Shown here: positions 16,572 through 26,846 of the stretch, one piece after another
Numbering within the stretch: the stretch's first letter is position 1
Layout of the letters: the number at the start of each line of letters is the position of its first letter
DNA from: DATKNA01 sp963755755
GTDB lineage: Bacteria; Actinomycetota; Actinomycetes; Actinomycetales; Kineosporiaceae
Length of the DNA: 64,000 nucleotides
Direction: 5' to 3'
Assembly (NCBI GenBank): GCA_963755755.1
Contig: CAVWLJ010000008.1
Span: forward strand, 131,493 to 195,492
Program-made: the position numbers and the translations under genes
Notes under the pieces: generated by a model
What the model saw: the letters and a program-made list of their open reading frames with translations, nothing else
Database searches by the model: none
What the model was told of the DNA's origin: nothing

Positions 16572-19500
16572 GACACCAGTGTCGCCGCGGCGAGGACCCG
16601 CCGGGCGGCGGCCCCGAGCGTCGCCTCGGCCCGCTCGCCGTGCTGGCCGATCTGCAGCGCCTCCCGCATCTCCGCCGCGAGCGCGTCCGGCGTCCGCGGT
16701 ACGCCGTCGGAGAGCGCCCACCGGGCCACGGCGTCCAGTTCGCGCTCCTCGTAGGAGCCGATCGCACGCCCCGGCGTCACGTCGGGCCACGGCGCGCGGT
16801 TCCGCGGCTGATGCGGGAGGCCAGGAGCCGGCACGGGAGCGGCGACCGTCCCGCCGGCCGTCCGCCACGCCTCCCGGATCCGGGTCACCTCGCGGTCGGG
16901 ATCGCAGAACAGGTCCATCGCCGCGACGCGCAGGTACCGCCAGCCCGACCGTTCGAACGCGGCCCGCCGCTGCCGTTCCCGCACGTCGGCGGGCGCGAGC
17001 GCGGCGTGGGCGGGCACGTCGACGTCGATCGCGAGCAGCATCCGGCCGGGTTCGGCGACGGCTGCGACGGCGAGATCGAGCGGCCGGTCGGGCGCGGGCA
17101 CGGACGCCGCCACCGGCAGCCCCGCCTCACGCAGCCGGCGGGCCAGGTCCGCGACGAGGTGGTCCGGCTCCGGCAGCCCCGCCTTGCGCAGCCGGCGGGC
17201 CAGGTCCGCGACGAGGTGGTCCGGCTCCGGCACGGGCGGCAGGGCGAGCCGGGCGTCGTGGTCGCCCCGGGCGGACGCGTCGGTCGCGAGGTCGAGGACG
17301 TCGCGCAGCAGGCGAGCGCCCTCGCTGCGGACGCGCTCCGCCGCGATGTCCTCGGCGCGGAACGCACACACCACGGTGGTCCGCCGCCGTGCCCGCGACA
17401 GGGCCGCGACCAGGCACGCGACGCCGTGCCGCCCGTCGAGCACGCCGAAGCGGTGCAGCACGCGACCGTGCGGGGTCCGGGCCAGCCCGATCGAGGCGAT
17501 GACGGCGTCGCGCTCGAGGCCGGCGAGCCGGTGCACCGGCCGGACGAGGAACGGCTCGGAGATCCCCCCGGTCCAGTGCACGTCCAGCCAGCGCGCGAGG
17601 TCGGGGTTGTGCGCGACCTCGGCCCGCAGGGCCTCCTCGATCCGGGCGGCGTGCCGGATGCCGAGCGTGACGACGAGCAGCGACTCCCCGGGCCGGCGCA
17701 CGGCGTGCTCGGTGACGAGGTCGACGACCCGCAGCACCTCGGCGTCCGGGCTGACCGCGACCTCCTCCCCCGGGGCGGCCACCCCGGTCCCCTCCCGCAC
17801 GTGCTCGATGACGAGCGGCGAGCGGACGGCCGCCCCCGGCGTCGCCGTCCACCCGTCGTAACGGCCCAGCAGCGGGACGAGGAGGCGGCCGTCGCGGCAC
17901 CGGTGGTCGCGGTACAGGGTCCGGACGCCGGCGAGGGCCGCGACGACCTCGAGCACCGAGGGCCCTCCGGTCGCGGGCGGCAACCGGCGCCCGTCGCCGG
18001 CGACGACGAGCTGACGCCCCCGGGCGAGCGCGGCGGCGGCCTCGGGGAAGCCGACCTGGCCGGCGTCGTCGACGACCACGACGTCGACGATCCGGCCCGA
18101 ACTCGCGGACGGCAGCAGGCGCGCGGCGGCGTCCGGGCTGACCACCCAGACCGGGCGCAACGCGGCGACGAGGTCGGGCGCCTGCCGGACGAGGTCGTGC
18201 GGCCAGCGAGACCGGTGGCCGCGGTGGACCTCGGACAGCAGCCAGCGGGCCTGCTCCGGGTGCTCGGCCGCGACCTCGCGGGCGTGAGCCTCGACCGCGA
18301 GCCGCACCCGGCGGCGCGCCGCCGCGGTCGACCGCGTGTGCTCCTCCCGGAGCCGGTCGACGAGCGCGGTGAGCGTGCCGGGCTCGTGCCGGGCGAGCCG
18401 GACGTCCGAGCGGATGATCGCCTCGAGCACGGAGGTCCACCACGCCAGGTCGAGCTCGCCGTCGACGTCGTCCGGGCCGGCCGCGCGGGCGCGCAGGTCG
18501 TCGAGGAGGTCGCCGAGGCCGGCGTCCCGCAGCCGGGTGAGGAGCTGGGCGCGCCGGGGGGCGTCCGCCGCGCCGTCGGCGTCCGCGGCGAGCGCGGCGA
18601 GCCGGTCGTCGAGCACCTCCAGCGGCAGCCCCCGCAGCTCCTCCGGTCCGGTGCCGGGCAACGCGGCGCCCAGCACGTCGAGGGCATGCTCGAGGGCGTC
18701 CAGCGCCTGCTCGGCCACCGCGAGCCCGGTGGGCACCCGCGGCCACCCACCGCCGGACGAGCGCGCCTGCCAGCCGGCGAGCTGCCGCTGCGCCATGAGC
18801 AGGCGGACGTGCAGGTCGGGCAGGTGGACGCCGGGGCGCACGAGCGAGCGAGCGCGGCGGCGCAGGGCGCGGCGGGCCATCCACGACGCGCCCGGCGGGC
18901 CGCCGTCCGGCGCGGTCGCCGCGATCAGCTCCCCGAGCGGCTGCTCGAAGACCGTGGGCAGGAGCACGTCGAGGGTGTCCCGCACCCCGACGAGCAGGTC
19001 GAGCTGGCGATGCCAGCCGTCGACGCTCGCGGCCTCGACGAGGCCGGCGGCCGCGGCGATGCGCGCCATCGAGCGGCGCGCGACCTCGAGGCTCTCCCGC
19101 CCGGAGCGGGCGGCCGCCAGTGCCTGCCGCGCCTCGGCGTCCGTCCCGACCCGGGCGTCCAGCCAGGGGGCCTGCTCCGGGGCGAGGGTGAAGGCACCCA
19201 GCTCCGCCGCGTCGCGCAGTTCGCCGCGCAGCTCCTCGCGGGCGGCGGTGTCCAGCCGGCGGCAGACGTCGTAGGTCAGGCGCACCCGGGTCCGCGGCGG
19301 CGCCGGGGCGGACATGAGCGCCGCGAGCTCGACCATCGCGTCGTAGGCCGACACCTGCCACGGCGGACGCGCCTCGTGCAACGCGCTCAACGCGGCGTCG
19401 AGCTCCTCGGAGGCGTCGGCCGGGTCGGCCCCGTCCGGAGCGCCGCCGTCGGCGGCGGGCGGCGCCTCCTCCTCGACCCGCGCGAACAGCGCCGTGGGCG

Positions 19501-20738
19501 CCTCGGGCGGACGGTCGGAGACGGCGGCGTCGAGCCCGGCGCCGAGGGCGGCCAGCAGCCTCGGCCGGTCACCGGTGCCGTCGTGCAGGTCGAGGACGAG
19601 GTCGCCGAGACCCGCGGCGTCCAGACGCTCCAGCAGCCCGTCGGCGCTCCCGCGGTACGGCGTCAGCACGAGCACCCGCCGCCCCTGCTCGGCGAGCGCG
19701 GCGACGCAGGCGGCCAGCGTGTGGGTGAGGCCGCTGCCGGGCGGCCCCTCCGCGGCGACGTTCCGGCCGGCCAGGGCCGCCGCGAGCACCGTCCGCTGCT
19801 GCGGGTCGAGGTCGAGGACCGCCGGGGACGCCGGTGCAGCGGGGTCGGCCGGAAGGACCGGCCGGCGCGACGGTCGCCGGCAGCGGATCGACGAGCCGGC
19901 CGAGCAGCGGGTGACCGGCGAGCGCGGGCAGCGCGGCGTCGAGGTCGGCGACGAGCGCGTCGGATCCGCCCGTGAAGCAGCCGACCAGCACGCGCGGCTC
20001 GACGACGAAGCCGTCGACGCCCCCGCTGGCCTGCTCGAGCACGCGGAACACCGGGTCGGGGTCGAAGCCGTGGATGCCGAAGGCGAGCTCGGCGAGCGCC
20101 TCGGCGTCGAGCCGGACGCCGTGGTCCTCGCGCAGCCGCCGCAGCAGCTCGGGGTTCACCACCGCGGTGTCGTCGAGCTCGAGCTCGTAGTCGTCGTGCC
20201 CGGCGCCGCGGGGCCGGACGGCGCAGCCCCGCAGCAGCACCGGAGCGAACGCCCGCTCCTGCGGGTCCCAGGGGGCGATCCAGGAGGCGACGCCGGCGGT
20301 GAGCAGCCCGGCCCGGACGCCACGGTCCGCGGCCAGCTCCCCGGCCACCGCCCGGAGTGAGCGGGAACGGCGCCGGGCGGCGCTGTGCACGGCCGCCTCG
20401 CGGAACAGCATCGACAGCGGCGTCGGCCGCCCGGCCAGCAGCGTCGCCAGGCCGGAGGGGTGCGCGTGCGTGAGGTCGAGGGCGTGGTCGCCCGGATCGG
20501 CGGGCGACAGCAGCGTGTCCGGCAGGCCGGCGGCGACGAGCGTGGCCCGCCACGACTCCGGCGTCCCGAGCGACGGCGGCCCTGCCTCCTCCGTGGGTTC
20601 CTCCCCCGGCTGGGGCACGACCTCGCCGTTCACGTGTCCGGGCACGACCTCGCCGGCCGCAGCGGCGCCGGGCGCGGCTGCGGCCGACGGCTCGGGCTCC
20701 GCCGGAGGCAGGGGGCTGGTCGTGGACACTGCCTCCAC
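16568..20738 (-). pseudogene. SF1 helicase-like protein with Vsr-type C-terminal domain, frame broken
   Basis: The start is GTG 20738 (GGAGG five bases upstream). The N-terminal region runs in one frame to about 19865, where one extra base moves the protein into a second frame (PVLPADPAAPASPAVLDLD) that is open to 16568. The second part begins a helicase core: GPPGSGLTHT at the Walker A position, VVVVDDAGQVGFPEAA at motif II, GDGRRLPP at motif III and LVAALSRARRR at motif VI. The C-terminus (APADVRERQRRAAFERSGWR, YLRVAAMDLFCDPDREV) resembles Vsr/MTES_1575-type nuclease domains. The Walker A Lys is Leu and motif II reads DDAG, so ATPase activity is doubtful. The intact protein would be about 1,390 residues. 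Confidence 0.7.
17114..17227. repeat. 57-bp in-frame tandem duplication inside the helicase gene
   Basis: Two adjacent 57-bp copies (17114-17170, 17171-17227) differ only at two or three bases around the TCAC/TTGC position. They duplicate 19 residues containing the helix DHLVADLARRLR just before the Vsr-like domain. The near identity implies a recent event. Confidence 0.85.
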
Positions 20739-20853
20739 GCTAACCTCCGCCGCCCGGTCGATCCCGGCTCTCCGCGCGGCGCGTCGCGGCCCCGGAACGC
20801 ACCCGACAGGCCAAGCTGCGCAGGCTTCGTCCGTCCTCGTCCGTGGGAGACGC

Positions 20854-22557
20854 ATGCCACGCACGCCTGCCGGGGGTCGTCTTCCCCACGGCCCCCGGCG
20901 CGTGCTCGGTATGCGCCCTCCCGCCGTGCTGGCGGTCGCCGCCCTCGCGGGCGTCGCCGCCTGCAGCACGCAGCCGCCTCCGAGCGGGCCGGGGACGCCG
21001 ATCCCGTCGACGTCGTCCCGTCCCCAGCCGGGCGCCGTCGGATCGCCGCCCGCAGCGGCCCCCGTTCGGAACGGCTCCGCCACGAGAAGCACTCCACGGA
21101 CGCCGGTGACGCACGTCCGCGGGACCGTCGTCCGGGTGTCCGTGGAGTCGCAGGGCGAGGGAGGCGACCTCGGCGAGAAGGCCGATCGCGAGGCCGCGAT
21201 CGCCACCTGGCTGCAGACACCGACCGGACGCGTGAAGGTCCGCACCTCGTCGCTGGCCGCGGCGCCGACGGGCAGCACGGTCGACGCGGACGTGACGGAC
21301 GACGCGCCGGTTCCGACCCGGTCCGGCCCGGACGCGGTCGCTGCCGCCGAGAGCGGAGCCCAGGTGGTCGCGGCCCGGGTGACGCGCGCCCCCGCGGAAC
21401 CCGCGCTGCGGGCCGGCGTCCACGACGTCACCGTGGTCCTCGCCGCACCGGCCGGCACCAGCCCCGACGGCACGACGAGGGCCCAGCTCGCCGCCACCGT
21501 CGACGGCGCGGTCTCCCGGTTCTGGTCCGCGCAGACGGGCGGGCGGGTCCGCTGGCACGTCGTGCGGTCGGTGGGGTGGTTGCACCTGCGCAGCCGCTGC
21601 GACGACGCGTGGTCCCTGTGGGCGGAGGCGGCGGCCCGCGCCGGCTTCGTGCCCGGGCGGGATCGTCACCTGCTCGTCCTCGTGCCGGCGACGGCAGCGG
21701 GGTGCTTCGCCGGCCTGGGCACGATCGGCGCCTCCAGCGACGCCGGCGGGTACGCGTACGTCCGCGGCACGCTACCGGGGCTGGTCGCCCACGAACTCGG
21801 GCACAACCTCGGGCTCGGGCACTCCAACGGGCTGCAGTGCGACGGTGTCGCCGACGGCGCCTGGACCGGATCGCGGTGGACGCACGGCTGCGTCCGGACC
21901 GGCTACCGGGACTGGTACGACGTCATGGGCGTGAGCTGGGAGCACCTCGGCACCCTGAGCACGGCGCAGGCATGGCGCCTGGGGGCACTGCCCGCCGCCC
22001 AGGTCGCCACGGTCTCCAAGCCGGCACGCGTGACCCTGACCGCGGTCGGCCTCGCCTCCGGCGTCCGCTCGCTGCGGGTACAGGCTCCCGGTGGTACCTA
22101 CGTGATCGAGTACCGGGCGGCCGTCGGGGCGGACGCCTGGCTGGCCGACGACTGGCGGGGCCTGCGGCCGGGCGTCCTGGTCCGGCGCGACGACCCGGAG
22201 GACGACTCGGCGCAGACGCTGCTGCTCGACGCCAGCCCCTCGCCGGCGGCGGGGTTCGCGGACGACTGGGACGAGCCACTGCCGGTGGGCGGCTCGCTGA
22301 CGACGGCGGACGGCCGGGTGGTGATCCGCGTGGAGAGCGTCACGGCGACGACCGCGCGGGTGGCCGTCGTCGTGGACGGCGTCGCACCCGCCGCGCCGGC
22401 CGGCCCGCTCGGCGCACGCAGCGCCGACGCCGGCTCCAACCGCGTCGTCCGGCAGCCGCTCGCCGGGACGCCGAGGCCCTCCCCCACGCCGTCGGCGTCC
22501 CCCTCGCCCACGGATGGTGAGCTGACCCGGCGGCCGATGCGGACGCCGTCCCGCTGA
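20854..22557 (+). CDS. Lipoprotein reprolysin-like zinc metallopeptidase
   Basis: The start is ATG 20854 with GGGAGA upstream; ATG 20914 is an alternative. A hydrophobic segment ending in GVAAC gives a lipobox, so the protein should be anchored on the outer face of the membrane. After a Pro/Ser/Thr spacer comes a peptidase domain with HELGHNLGLGHSN near residue 313, which matches HExxHxxGxxH, and the Met-turn WYDVMG about 45 residues later. The C-terminal part is beta-rich and ends in a Pro/Ser tail (RPSPTPSASPSPT). The substrate is unknown. It is divergent from the helicase gene. Confidence 0.85.
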   Translation: MPRTPAGGRLPHGPRRVLGMRPPAVLAVAALAGVAACSTQPPPSGPGTPIPSTSSRPQPGAVGSPPAAAPVRNGSATRSTPRTPVTHVRGTVVRVSVESQGEGGDLGEKADREAAIATWLQTPTGRVKVRTSSLAAAPTGSTVDADVTDDAPVPTRSGPDAVAAAESGAQVVAARVTRAPAEPALRAGVHDVTVVLAAPAGTSPDGTTRAQLAATVDGAVSRFWSAQTGGRVRWHVVRSVGWLHLRSRCDDAWSLWAEAAARAGFVPGRDRHLLVLVPATAAGCFAGLGTIGASSDAGGYAYVRGTLPGLVAHELGHNLGLGHSNGLQCDGVADGAWTGSRWTHGCVRTGYRDWYDVMGVSWEHLGTLSTAQAWRLGALPAAQVATVSKPARVTLTAVGLASGVRSLRVQAPGGTYVIEYRAAVGADAWLADDWRGLRPGVLVRRDDPEDDSAQTLLLDASPSPAAGFADDWDEPLPVGGSLTTADGRVVIRVESVTATTARVAVVVDGVAPAAPAGPLGARSADAGSNRVVRQPLAGTPRPSPTPSASPSPTDGELTRRPMRTPSR

Positions 22558-22569
22558 CCGAGCCCCCGC

Positions 22570-23097
22570 TCAGGCGGCCAGGAGCATCGCGAGGACGGCG
22601 GTGTCCGGGTCCTGGGCAGGGTCGACGCCGACCTGGCTGATCAGACGCGTGACGGTGCCGTCGACCTCGGCCTCGACCCAGGCCGCGCGGTGCTCCAGCC
22701 CGAGATGGGGCAGGCCGGGCAGCAGCACGCAGCCGGAGGCGGCGCCGACGACCTCGGGGGTCGAGGGCCGGCTCTCGCCGGGCGGGTGCAGGAGGATCAA
22801 CGCCGGCGGCGCGGCCGCCGAGAACTGGCCGGGGCGCGGCGCACCGTCTCCCAGCACGGGACCGGCCAGAGTGACGAGCCCTACGGTGCCCGGCTGCGGA
22901 TTCTCCGGGACGTCCTCGATCGCCCGATAGACCATCGTCGTCCGGACCATGCCGGGGACGGCGGCCAACCGCACGGCCAGGGCGAGGAACTGGGCCCATT
23001 CGCGGGTGGACGACGGCCAGCGGCCGGAGACGACGAAGCCGGACAGCCGGCGGTCCGCTCCGCCGAACGGCGACACCTCGACGCGAGGCTCCGACAT
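22570..23097 (-). CDS. Hypothetical protein, 175 aa
   Basis: No family is recognised. The product is soluble, with a beta-alpha pattern (VEVSPFGGADRRLSGFVVSG, then REWAQFLALAVRLAAVPGMV). A Pro-rich middle (LILLHPPGESRPSTPEVVG) is followed by LLPGLPHLGLEHRAAWVEAE. The start is preceded by GAGAGGAGGT, a good ribosome site. It converges on the metallopeptidase gene with 12 bp between stops. Base composition matches the core genome. Confidence 0.65.
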   Translation of the reverse strand: MSEPRVEVSPFGGADRRLSGFVVSGRWPSSTREWAQFLALAVRLAAVPGMVRTTMVYRAIEDVPENPQPGTVGLVTLAGPVLGDGAPRPGQFSAAAPPALILLHPPGESRPSTPEVVGAASGCVLLPGLPHLGLEHRAAWVEAEVDGTVTRLISQVGVDPAQDPDTAVLAMLLAA

Positions 23098-23284
23098 GAC
23101 GACCTCCTCTCGCTCTCCTGAGCGGAACTGGCTCGGACGGCGTCGGCCTCACCTGCACCTGTGTCCGCAGGGTGCGGCCGGAACCGGCTAGCACACAAGA
23201 GCCCTGGAGTGCCAACAGCACCGTGCGCATCATCTGTTACCTCCGCAATCCGGCGTTGTCGTACCTCCGTGGCAGGGTCCTGGC

Positions 23285-23927
23285 ATGACGTTGCGGGTGT
23301 ATCTGGAGGAGGGCAGGAAGAAGACCTTCGCGGTCGCCCTCGACTGGCCGGGCTGGGCCCGAGCGGGCAAGGGCGGCGAGGCGGCGTTGGAGGCCCTCGA
23401 GGCCTACCTGCCGCGGTACCTGCCGTGTGGTCCGACGGGCCGGCCTGGAGCCGCCGGATGTCGAGGGTTTCGAGGTCCTCGAACGGATCCCTGGCTCGGC
23501 CACGACGGAGTTCGGAGCGCCGGACCGGACGGCGCAGGCCGACCTCGCGCCACTGGCCCCGGGCGAGGCCGAGCGGCTGGCCGCCCTGGTCGAGGCGGCA
23601 TGGGCCGTGTTCGACGAGGTCGTGGCCGGTGCTCCGGCCGAGCTTCGCAAGGGCCCGCGCGGCGGAGGCCGGGACCGTGACAAGATCGTCGGTCACGTCC
23701 TCGGCGCCGAGGCCGGCTACGTCCGCATGCTCGGGCTCCGGGCGTCGACGGCGGGCCAGGACGTCCCCGATCCGGCCTGGCGGCCGGCCCTGCTGGACCT
23801 GCTGCGGGCCGCGACTGATCCCGGGGCCGTCCGCGAGCGAGGGTGGGTCCCCCGGTACGCCGCGCGACGCATCGCCTGGCACGTGCTCGACCACGCCTGG
23901 GAGATCGAGGATCGCAGCGAGCAGTAG
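23285..23927 (+). pseudogene. Conserved hypothetical protein with DinB-like C-terminus, one frameshift
   Basis: The N-terminal part (MTLRVYLEEGRKKTFAVALD through YLPRYLP) and the C-terminal part (VVRRAGLEPPDVEGFEVLER onward) are in different frames. They join cleanly if one T near 23425 is removed, giving YLPRYLP-VVRRAGLEPPD. The second part has an ELRKGPRGGGRDRDKIVGHV helix and a closing RRIAWHVLDHAWEIEDR, recalling DinB-type four-helix metalloproteins. Whether the break is real or a sequencing error cannot be judged here. Confidence 0.65.
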
Positions 23928-23941
23928 CCGGCAGCGGCGCC

Positions 23942-24838
23942 TTACAGGCGCCGGACGAGATCCACGACGACGCGGCCGAGCTCCTCGCCCGCGTCCTCCT
24001 GCACGAAGTGCCCGGCGTCCGCGATCGTGACGTGCGGCTGGTCGCGCGCGCCCGGGATCCGCTCCCGCATCGGGCGGTCCGCCCCGGCGGTGATCGGGTC
24101 GGAGTCGGAGAACGCGCAGAGGAACGGTCGGTCGAACGCGGCGAGGCGCTCCCAGGCGGCGCGGTTGGCGATGCCGCCCGGGTCGTCCGGCGCGCTCGGA
24201 ACGAGGGGTGGCATCGCGCGTGGCCCCGCCTTGTACTCCTCGGTCGGGAAGGGCGCGTCGTAGGCCGCCAGCACCGCGGCGTCCGGCGCGTGCCGGCAGC
24301 CGGCGGCGACCAGCCGCGCGACGTCGAGCTCCCGCGCGGCCGCCACGACGTCGCGGAACCGCTCCCAGACGGCGGGCATCGGAGTCAGGCCGGTGGGCAG
24401 CCCGGTGTTCGTGGCGACGACGCCCGCGAAGCGGTCGGGGTGCTCGGCGACGAGGCGCAGTCCGATGAGCCCGCCCCAGTCCTGCCCGACGAGCACGACG
24501 TCGCGCAGGCCCAGCCCCTCGAAGAGCGCCTCCCCGGTCCACGCGACGTGCCGGGCGTAGCTGTGGGCGGCCACGGAGGCGGGCTTGTCGGAGCGGCCGA
24601 AACCGATCAGGTCGGGCGCGACGGCGCGGATCCCGGCCGCGGCCAGCACCTCGATCACCCGCCGGTAGAGGAACCCCCAGGTCGGCTCGCCGTGCAGCAG
24701 GGCGACGACCGGGCCGTCGGGAGGGCCCGCCTCGACGTACGCCATCCGCAGCCCGCCGTCGACCTCCACGGACCGGGGCTCGTACGCGAAGTCGGGGAGA
24801 TCGGCGAACCGGGCATCGGGGGTCCGGAGCACGTCCAC
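23942..24838 (-). CDS. Haloalkane dehalogenase (alpha/beta hydrolase, HLD-I type)
   Basis: These enzymes hydrolyse carbon-halogen bonds to an alcohol and halide. The start GTG 24838 gives MDVLRTPDARFADLPDFAY, the normal family N-terminus. The oxyanion motif is LLHGEPTWGFLYRR. The nucleophile elbow GQDWGGLIGLRL has Asp at about residue 119 followed by the halide-stabilising Trp. The His is in the end segment ADAGHFVQEDAGEELG and the acid lies around SDSDPIT. At about 298 residues the length is standard. No transporter or regulator adjoins it, so the physiological substrate is unknown. Confidence 0.9.
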   Translation of the reverse strand: MDVLRTPDARFADLPDFAYEPRSVEVDGGLRMAYVEAGPPDGPVVALLHGEPTWGFLYRRVIEVLAAAGIRAVAPDLIGFGRSDKPASVAAHSYARHVAWTGEALFEGLGLRDVVLVGQDWGGLIGLRLVAEHPDRFAGVVATNTGLPTGLTPMPAVWERFRDVVAAARELDVARLVAAGCRHAPDAAVLAAYDAPFPTEEYKAGPRAMPPLVPSAPDDPGGIANRAAWERLAAFDRPFLCAFSDSDPITAGADRPMRERIPGARDQPHVTIADAGHFVQEDAGEELGRVVVDLVRRL

Positions 24839-25044
24839 GTCCGCAGCGTCGCAGACGAGGGTGTCGCGGGCGAAGGGCGTGGAGGAACAATGACGGACAT
24901 GTGGGGCGGAACCGGACGTCGTTCCGAGTTCGTGCCGCCGCCTGTCCCCGCAGACAGGTCTCTCCGTCGGATGCCAGGGTCGATCCCGGAGCGTAAGTTC
25001 AGATGGGGCCATTCGGGGGGACTTTCCCATCGTCCGTCCGGGTG

Positions 25045-25072
25045 GCTCCCAGGCTGGTCCCAGGCTGGGAGC
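25045..25072. promoter_or_regulatory. Inverted repeat upstream of the lytic transglycosylase gene
   Basis: GCTCCCAG and CTGGGAGC form an 8-bp perfect stem around a 12-nt loop that is itself partly complementary, 47 bp before the GTG start. No T-tract follows, so a 5'-UTR or operator role is more likely than termination. Nothing else is visible in the 24839-25118 gap. Confidence 0.35.
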
Positions 25073-25118
25073 GAAGCGTTCTGACGGTCCGTGACGACGA
25101 CATCGAGGGAGTGGTCGG

Positions 25119-26780
25119 GTGGTGTCGCTGCGCATCCCTGCAGGGCGGCGCCGGCTGATGCCGACGCGAGCCAGGGCGGTCACTGTCCTGACGGCCTCGG
25201 GGTTGCTCACGGCCGCTGCGGCCTCGGCGCCGGCGGCGGTTCCGCAGGCGGCGCAGGCCTCGAACCGGCCCTCGCAGGCTGCCGCGGTGGACCCGAACCT
25301 GCTGGCGACCATCCAGAGGCAACTCACCGAGCAGGCCCTCCCCGCGAAGGGGGCGCCGCCCACCACCCCTGACGGCGGGGTGCTGACCCTCGGGACGCCG
25401 CCGACGGGCGCGCTGCAGTCCGGCGGCTCAGCACCGACCGCCCCCGGAGCGCTCGCCGCACCGGGCATGCCGGCGGCCGCACTCGCGGCCTACCGCGCCG
25501 CCGCGAACGCGCTGGCCCGAACCGATCCCTCGTGCCACCTCACGTGGCCGCTGCTCGCGGGCATCGGAACCGTGGAGTCCGCCAACGGCCGGTACGGCGG
25601 GGCAACGGTCGGCGCCGACGGCGTGGTCCGCCCCGCGATCATCGGCATCCGGCTCGACGGTTCGACGCCCGGCACGGGCGTCGTGCACGACACCGACGGC
25701 GGCCGCTACGACGGCGACAGCCAGTACGACCGCGCCGTCGGGCCCATGCAGTTCCTCCCCGGCACGTGGGTGGCCTACGGCGTCTCGGCGACGCCGGGAG
25801 CCTCCCCGAACCCGCAGAACATGAACGACGCCGCGCTCACCGCGGGGCACTACCTGTGCGCGACGGGGCTGGACCTCTCGCTCTCCGGCACCGGTGTCCG
25901 CGCCGCCGTCCTGGCCTACAACGGCTCCGACTCCTACGCGAACACCGTGCTCCGCCTGGCGCACGCGTACGCGACCGAACCGCTGGGCCAGGTCGCCGGG
26001 GGCGCCGGGAGCGCCGGGACGCCGGCGAGCTCGCCGACGCCGCCGACGCCGCCGACGCCGGTCAGTCCAGCGCCCAGCCCGACGACGAGCCACAGCACCC
26101 CCACGCCGTCCACGTCGGCCCCGACGCCGACCCGCAGCACGCCGTCGACTCCGCCCACGACCTCCCCCACGACGTCGCCGACCACCTCGCCCACGACCTC
26201 GCCGACCACCTCGCCCACGACCTCGCCGACCACATCGCCCACGACCTCGCCGACCACATCACCCACGACGTCGCCCACGATCTCGCCGACCACATCACCC
26301 ACGACGTCGCCCACCACGTCACCGACCACGTCGCCCTCTACGTCGAGCTCGAGCTCGAGCACGTCCTCGACTCCGAGCACGTCCTCCACTCCGAGCACGT
26401 CGTCCACCCCGAGCACGTCGTCCACTCCGAGCACGTCGTCCACCCCGAGCACGTCGGCGTCCCCGAGCACGTCGGCGTCCCCGAGGCCCGCTGCGCCGCA
26501 CGCGGTCGCCACGGTCACCGTCACGGCGAAGGCCTCCGACGTGACCGCGACCTGGAAGCCGCCGGCGTCCGGCGGGACGGTGACGACCTACGCCGTCGTC
26601 CTCGAACGCCGGCGCAGCGACGGCACGTGGGCCGTGATCGCGAAGGCGACCGTCCCGGCGGACGACCGGAAGTGGACCGTCAACGCGGCGACCGCGGGCA
26701 CCTATCGCGTGACCGTGGTGGCGACCGGCAAGGGCGGCTCCTCCGACCCGCGGGCGAGCGCCTCGGTCACCGTCTCCTGA
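25119..26780 (+). CDS. Secreted lytic transglycosylase with Thr/Ser/Pro repeat stalk and FN3-like end
   Basis: A twin-basic N-terminus and hydrophobic segment (VTVLTASGLLTAAAASAPAA) form a signal peptide. The catalytic domain contains LLAGIGTVESANGRYGG, with the likely acid Glu near residue 152, then DRAVGPMQFLPGTWVAYG and VLAYNGSDSYANTV. This pattern fits soluble lytic transglycosylases that cleave peptidoglycan to anhydro-muropeptides. A long stalk follows, first as TTSP units and then as SSTPST units (about residues 305-460). The end (VTVTAKASDVTATWKPPASG onward) is a fibronectin-III-like domain. GTG 25119 or ATG 25158 could be the start. Confidence 0.85.
   Translation: MVSLRIPAGRRRLMPTRARAVTVLTASGLLTAAAASAPAAVPQAAQASNRPSQAAAVDPNLLATIQRQLTEQALPAKGAPPTTPDGGVLTLGTPPTGALQSGGSAPTAPGALAAPGMPAAALAAYRAAANALARTDPSCHLTWPLLAGIGTVESANGRYGGATVGADGVVRPAIIGIRLDGSTPGTGVVHDTDGGRYDGDSQYDRAVGPMQFLPGTWVAYGVSATPGASPNPQNMNDAALTAGHYLCATGLDLSLSGTGVRAAVLAYNGSDSYANTVLRLAHAYATEPLGQVAGGAGSAGTPASSPTPPTPPTPVSPAPSPTTSHSTPTPSTSAPTPTRSTPSTPPTTSPTTSPTTSPTTSPTTSPTTSPTTSPTTSPTTSPTTSPTISPTTSPTTSPTTSPTTSPSTSSSSSSTSSTPSTSSTPSTSSTPSTSSTPSTSSTPSTSASPSTSASPRPAAPHAVATVTVTAKASDVTATWKPPASGGTVTTYAVVLERRRSDGTWAVIAKATVPADDRKWTVNAATAGTYRVTVVATGKGGSSDPRASASVTVS
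26150..26490 (+). repeat. Tandem triplet-phase repeats coding (TTSP)n and (SSTPST)n
   Basis: Units of 12 bp coding TTSP are repeated roughly a dozen times, then 18-bp units coding SSTPST-type segments, and finally two SAS-type units. The repeats explain long open antisense frames here, which are not genes. Copy number is likely to vary by slippage. Confidence 0.85.
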
Positions 26781-26846
26781 CGACCTCGGGCGCGATCGCG
26801 CCGGACGGGACGGCGACGACGTGCCGCCGTCCCACCGCTCCGGGCG

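Noticed and set aside
24900..25118. Cyclic di-AMP (ydaO) riboswitch before the lytic transglycosylase
   Set aside because: Such genes often carry it in actinobacteria, but the conserved consensus blocks are not present; only a simple hairpin is visible.
26150..26490. CRISPR array
   Set aside because: The repeats are contiguous coding repeats without unique spacers; no cas genes are present in the window.
25934..26524. Long minus-strand frame with VVGEVVGDVV repeats
   Set aside because: It is the antisense of the TTSP-coding repeat and has no start signal.
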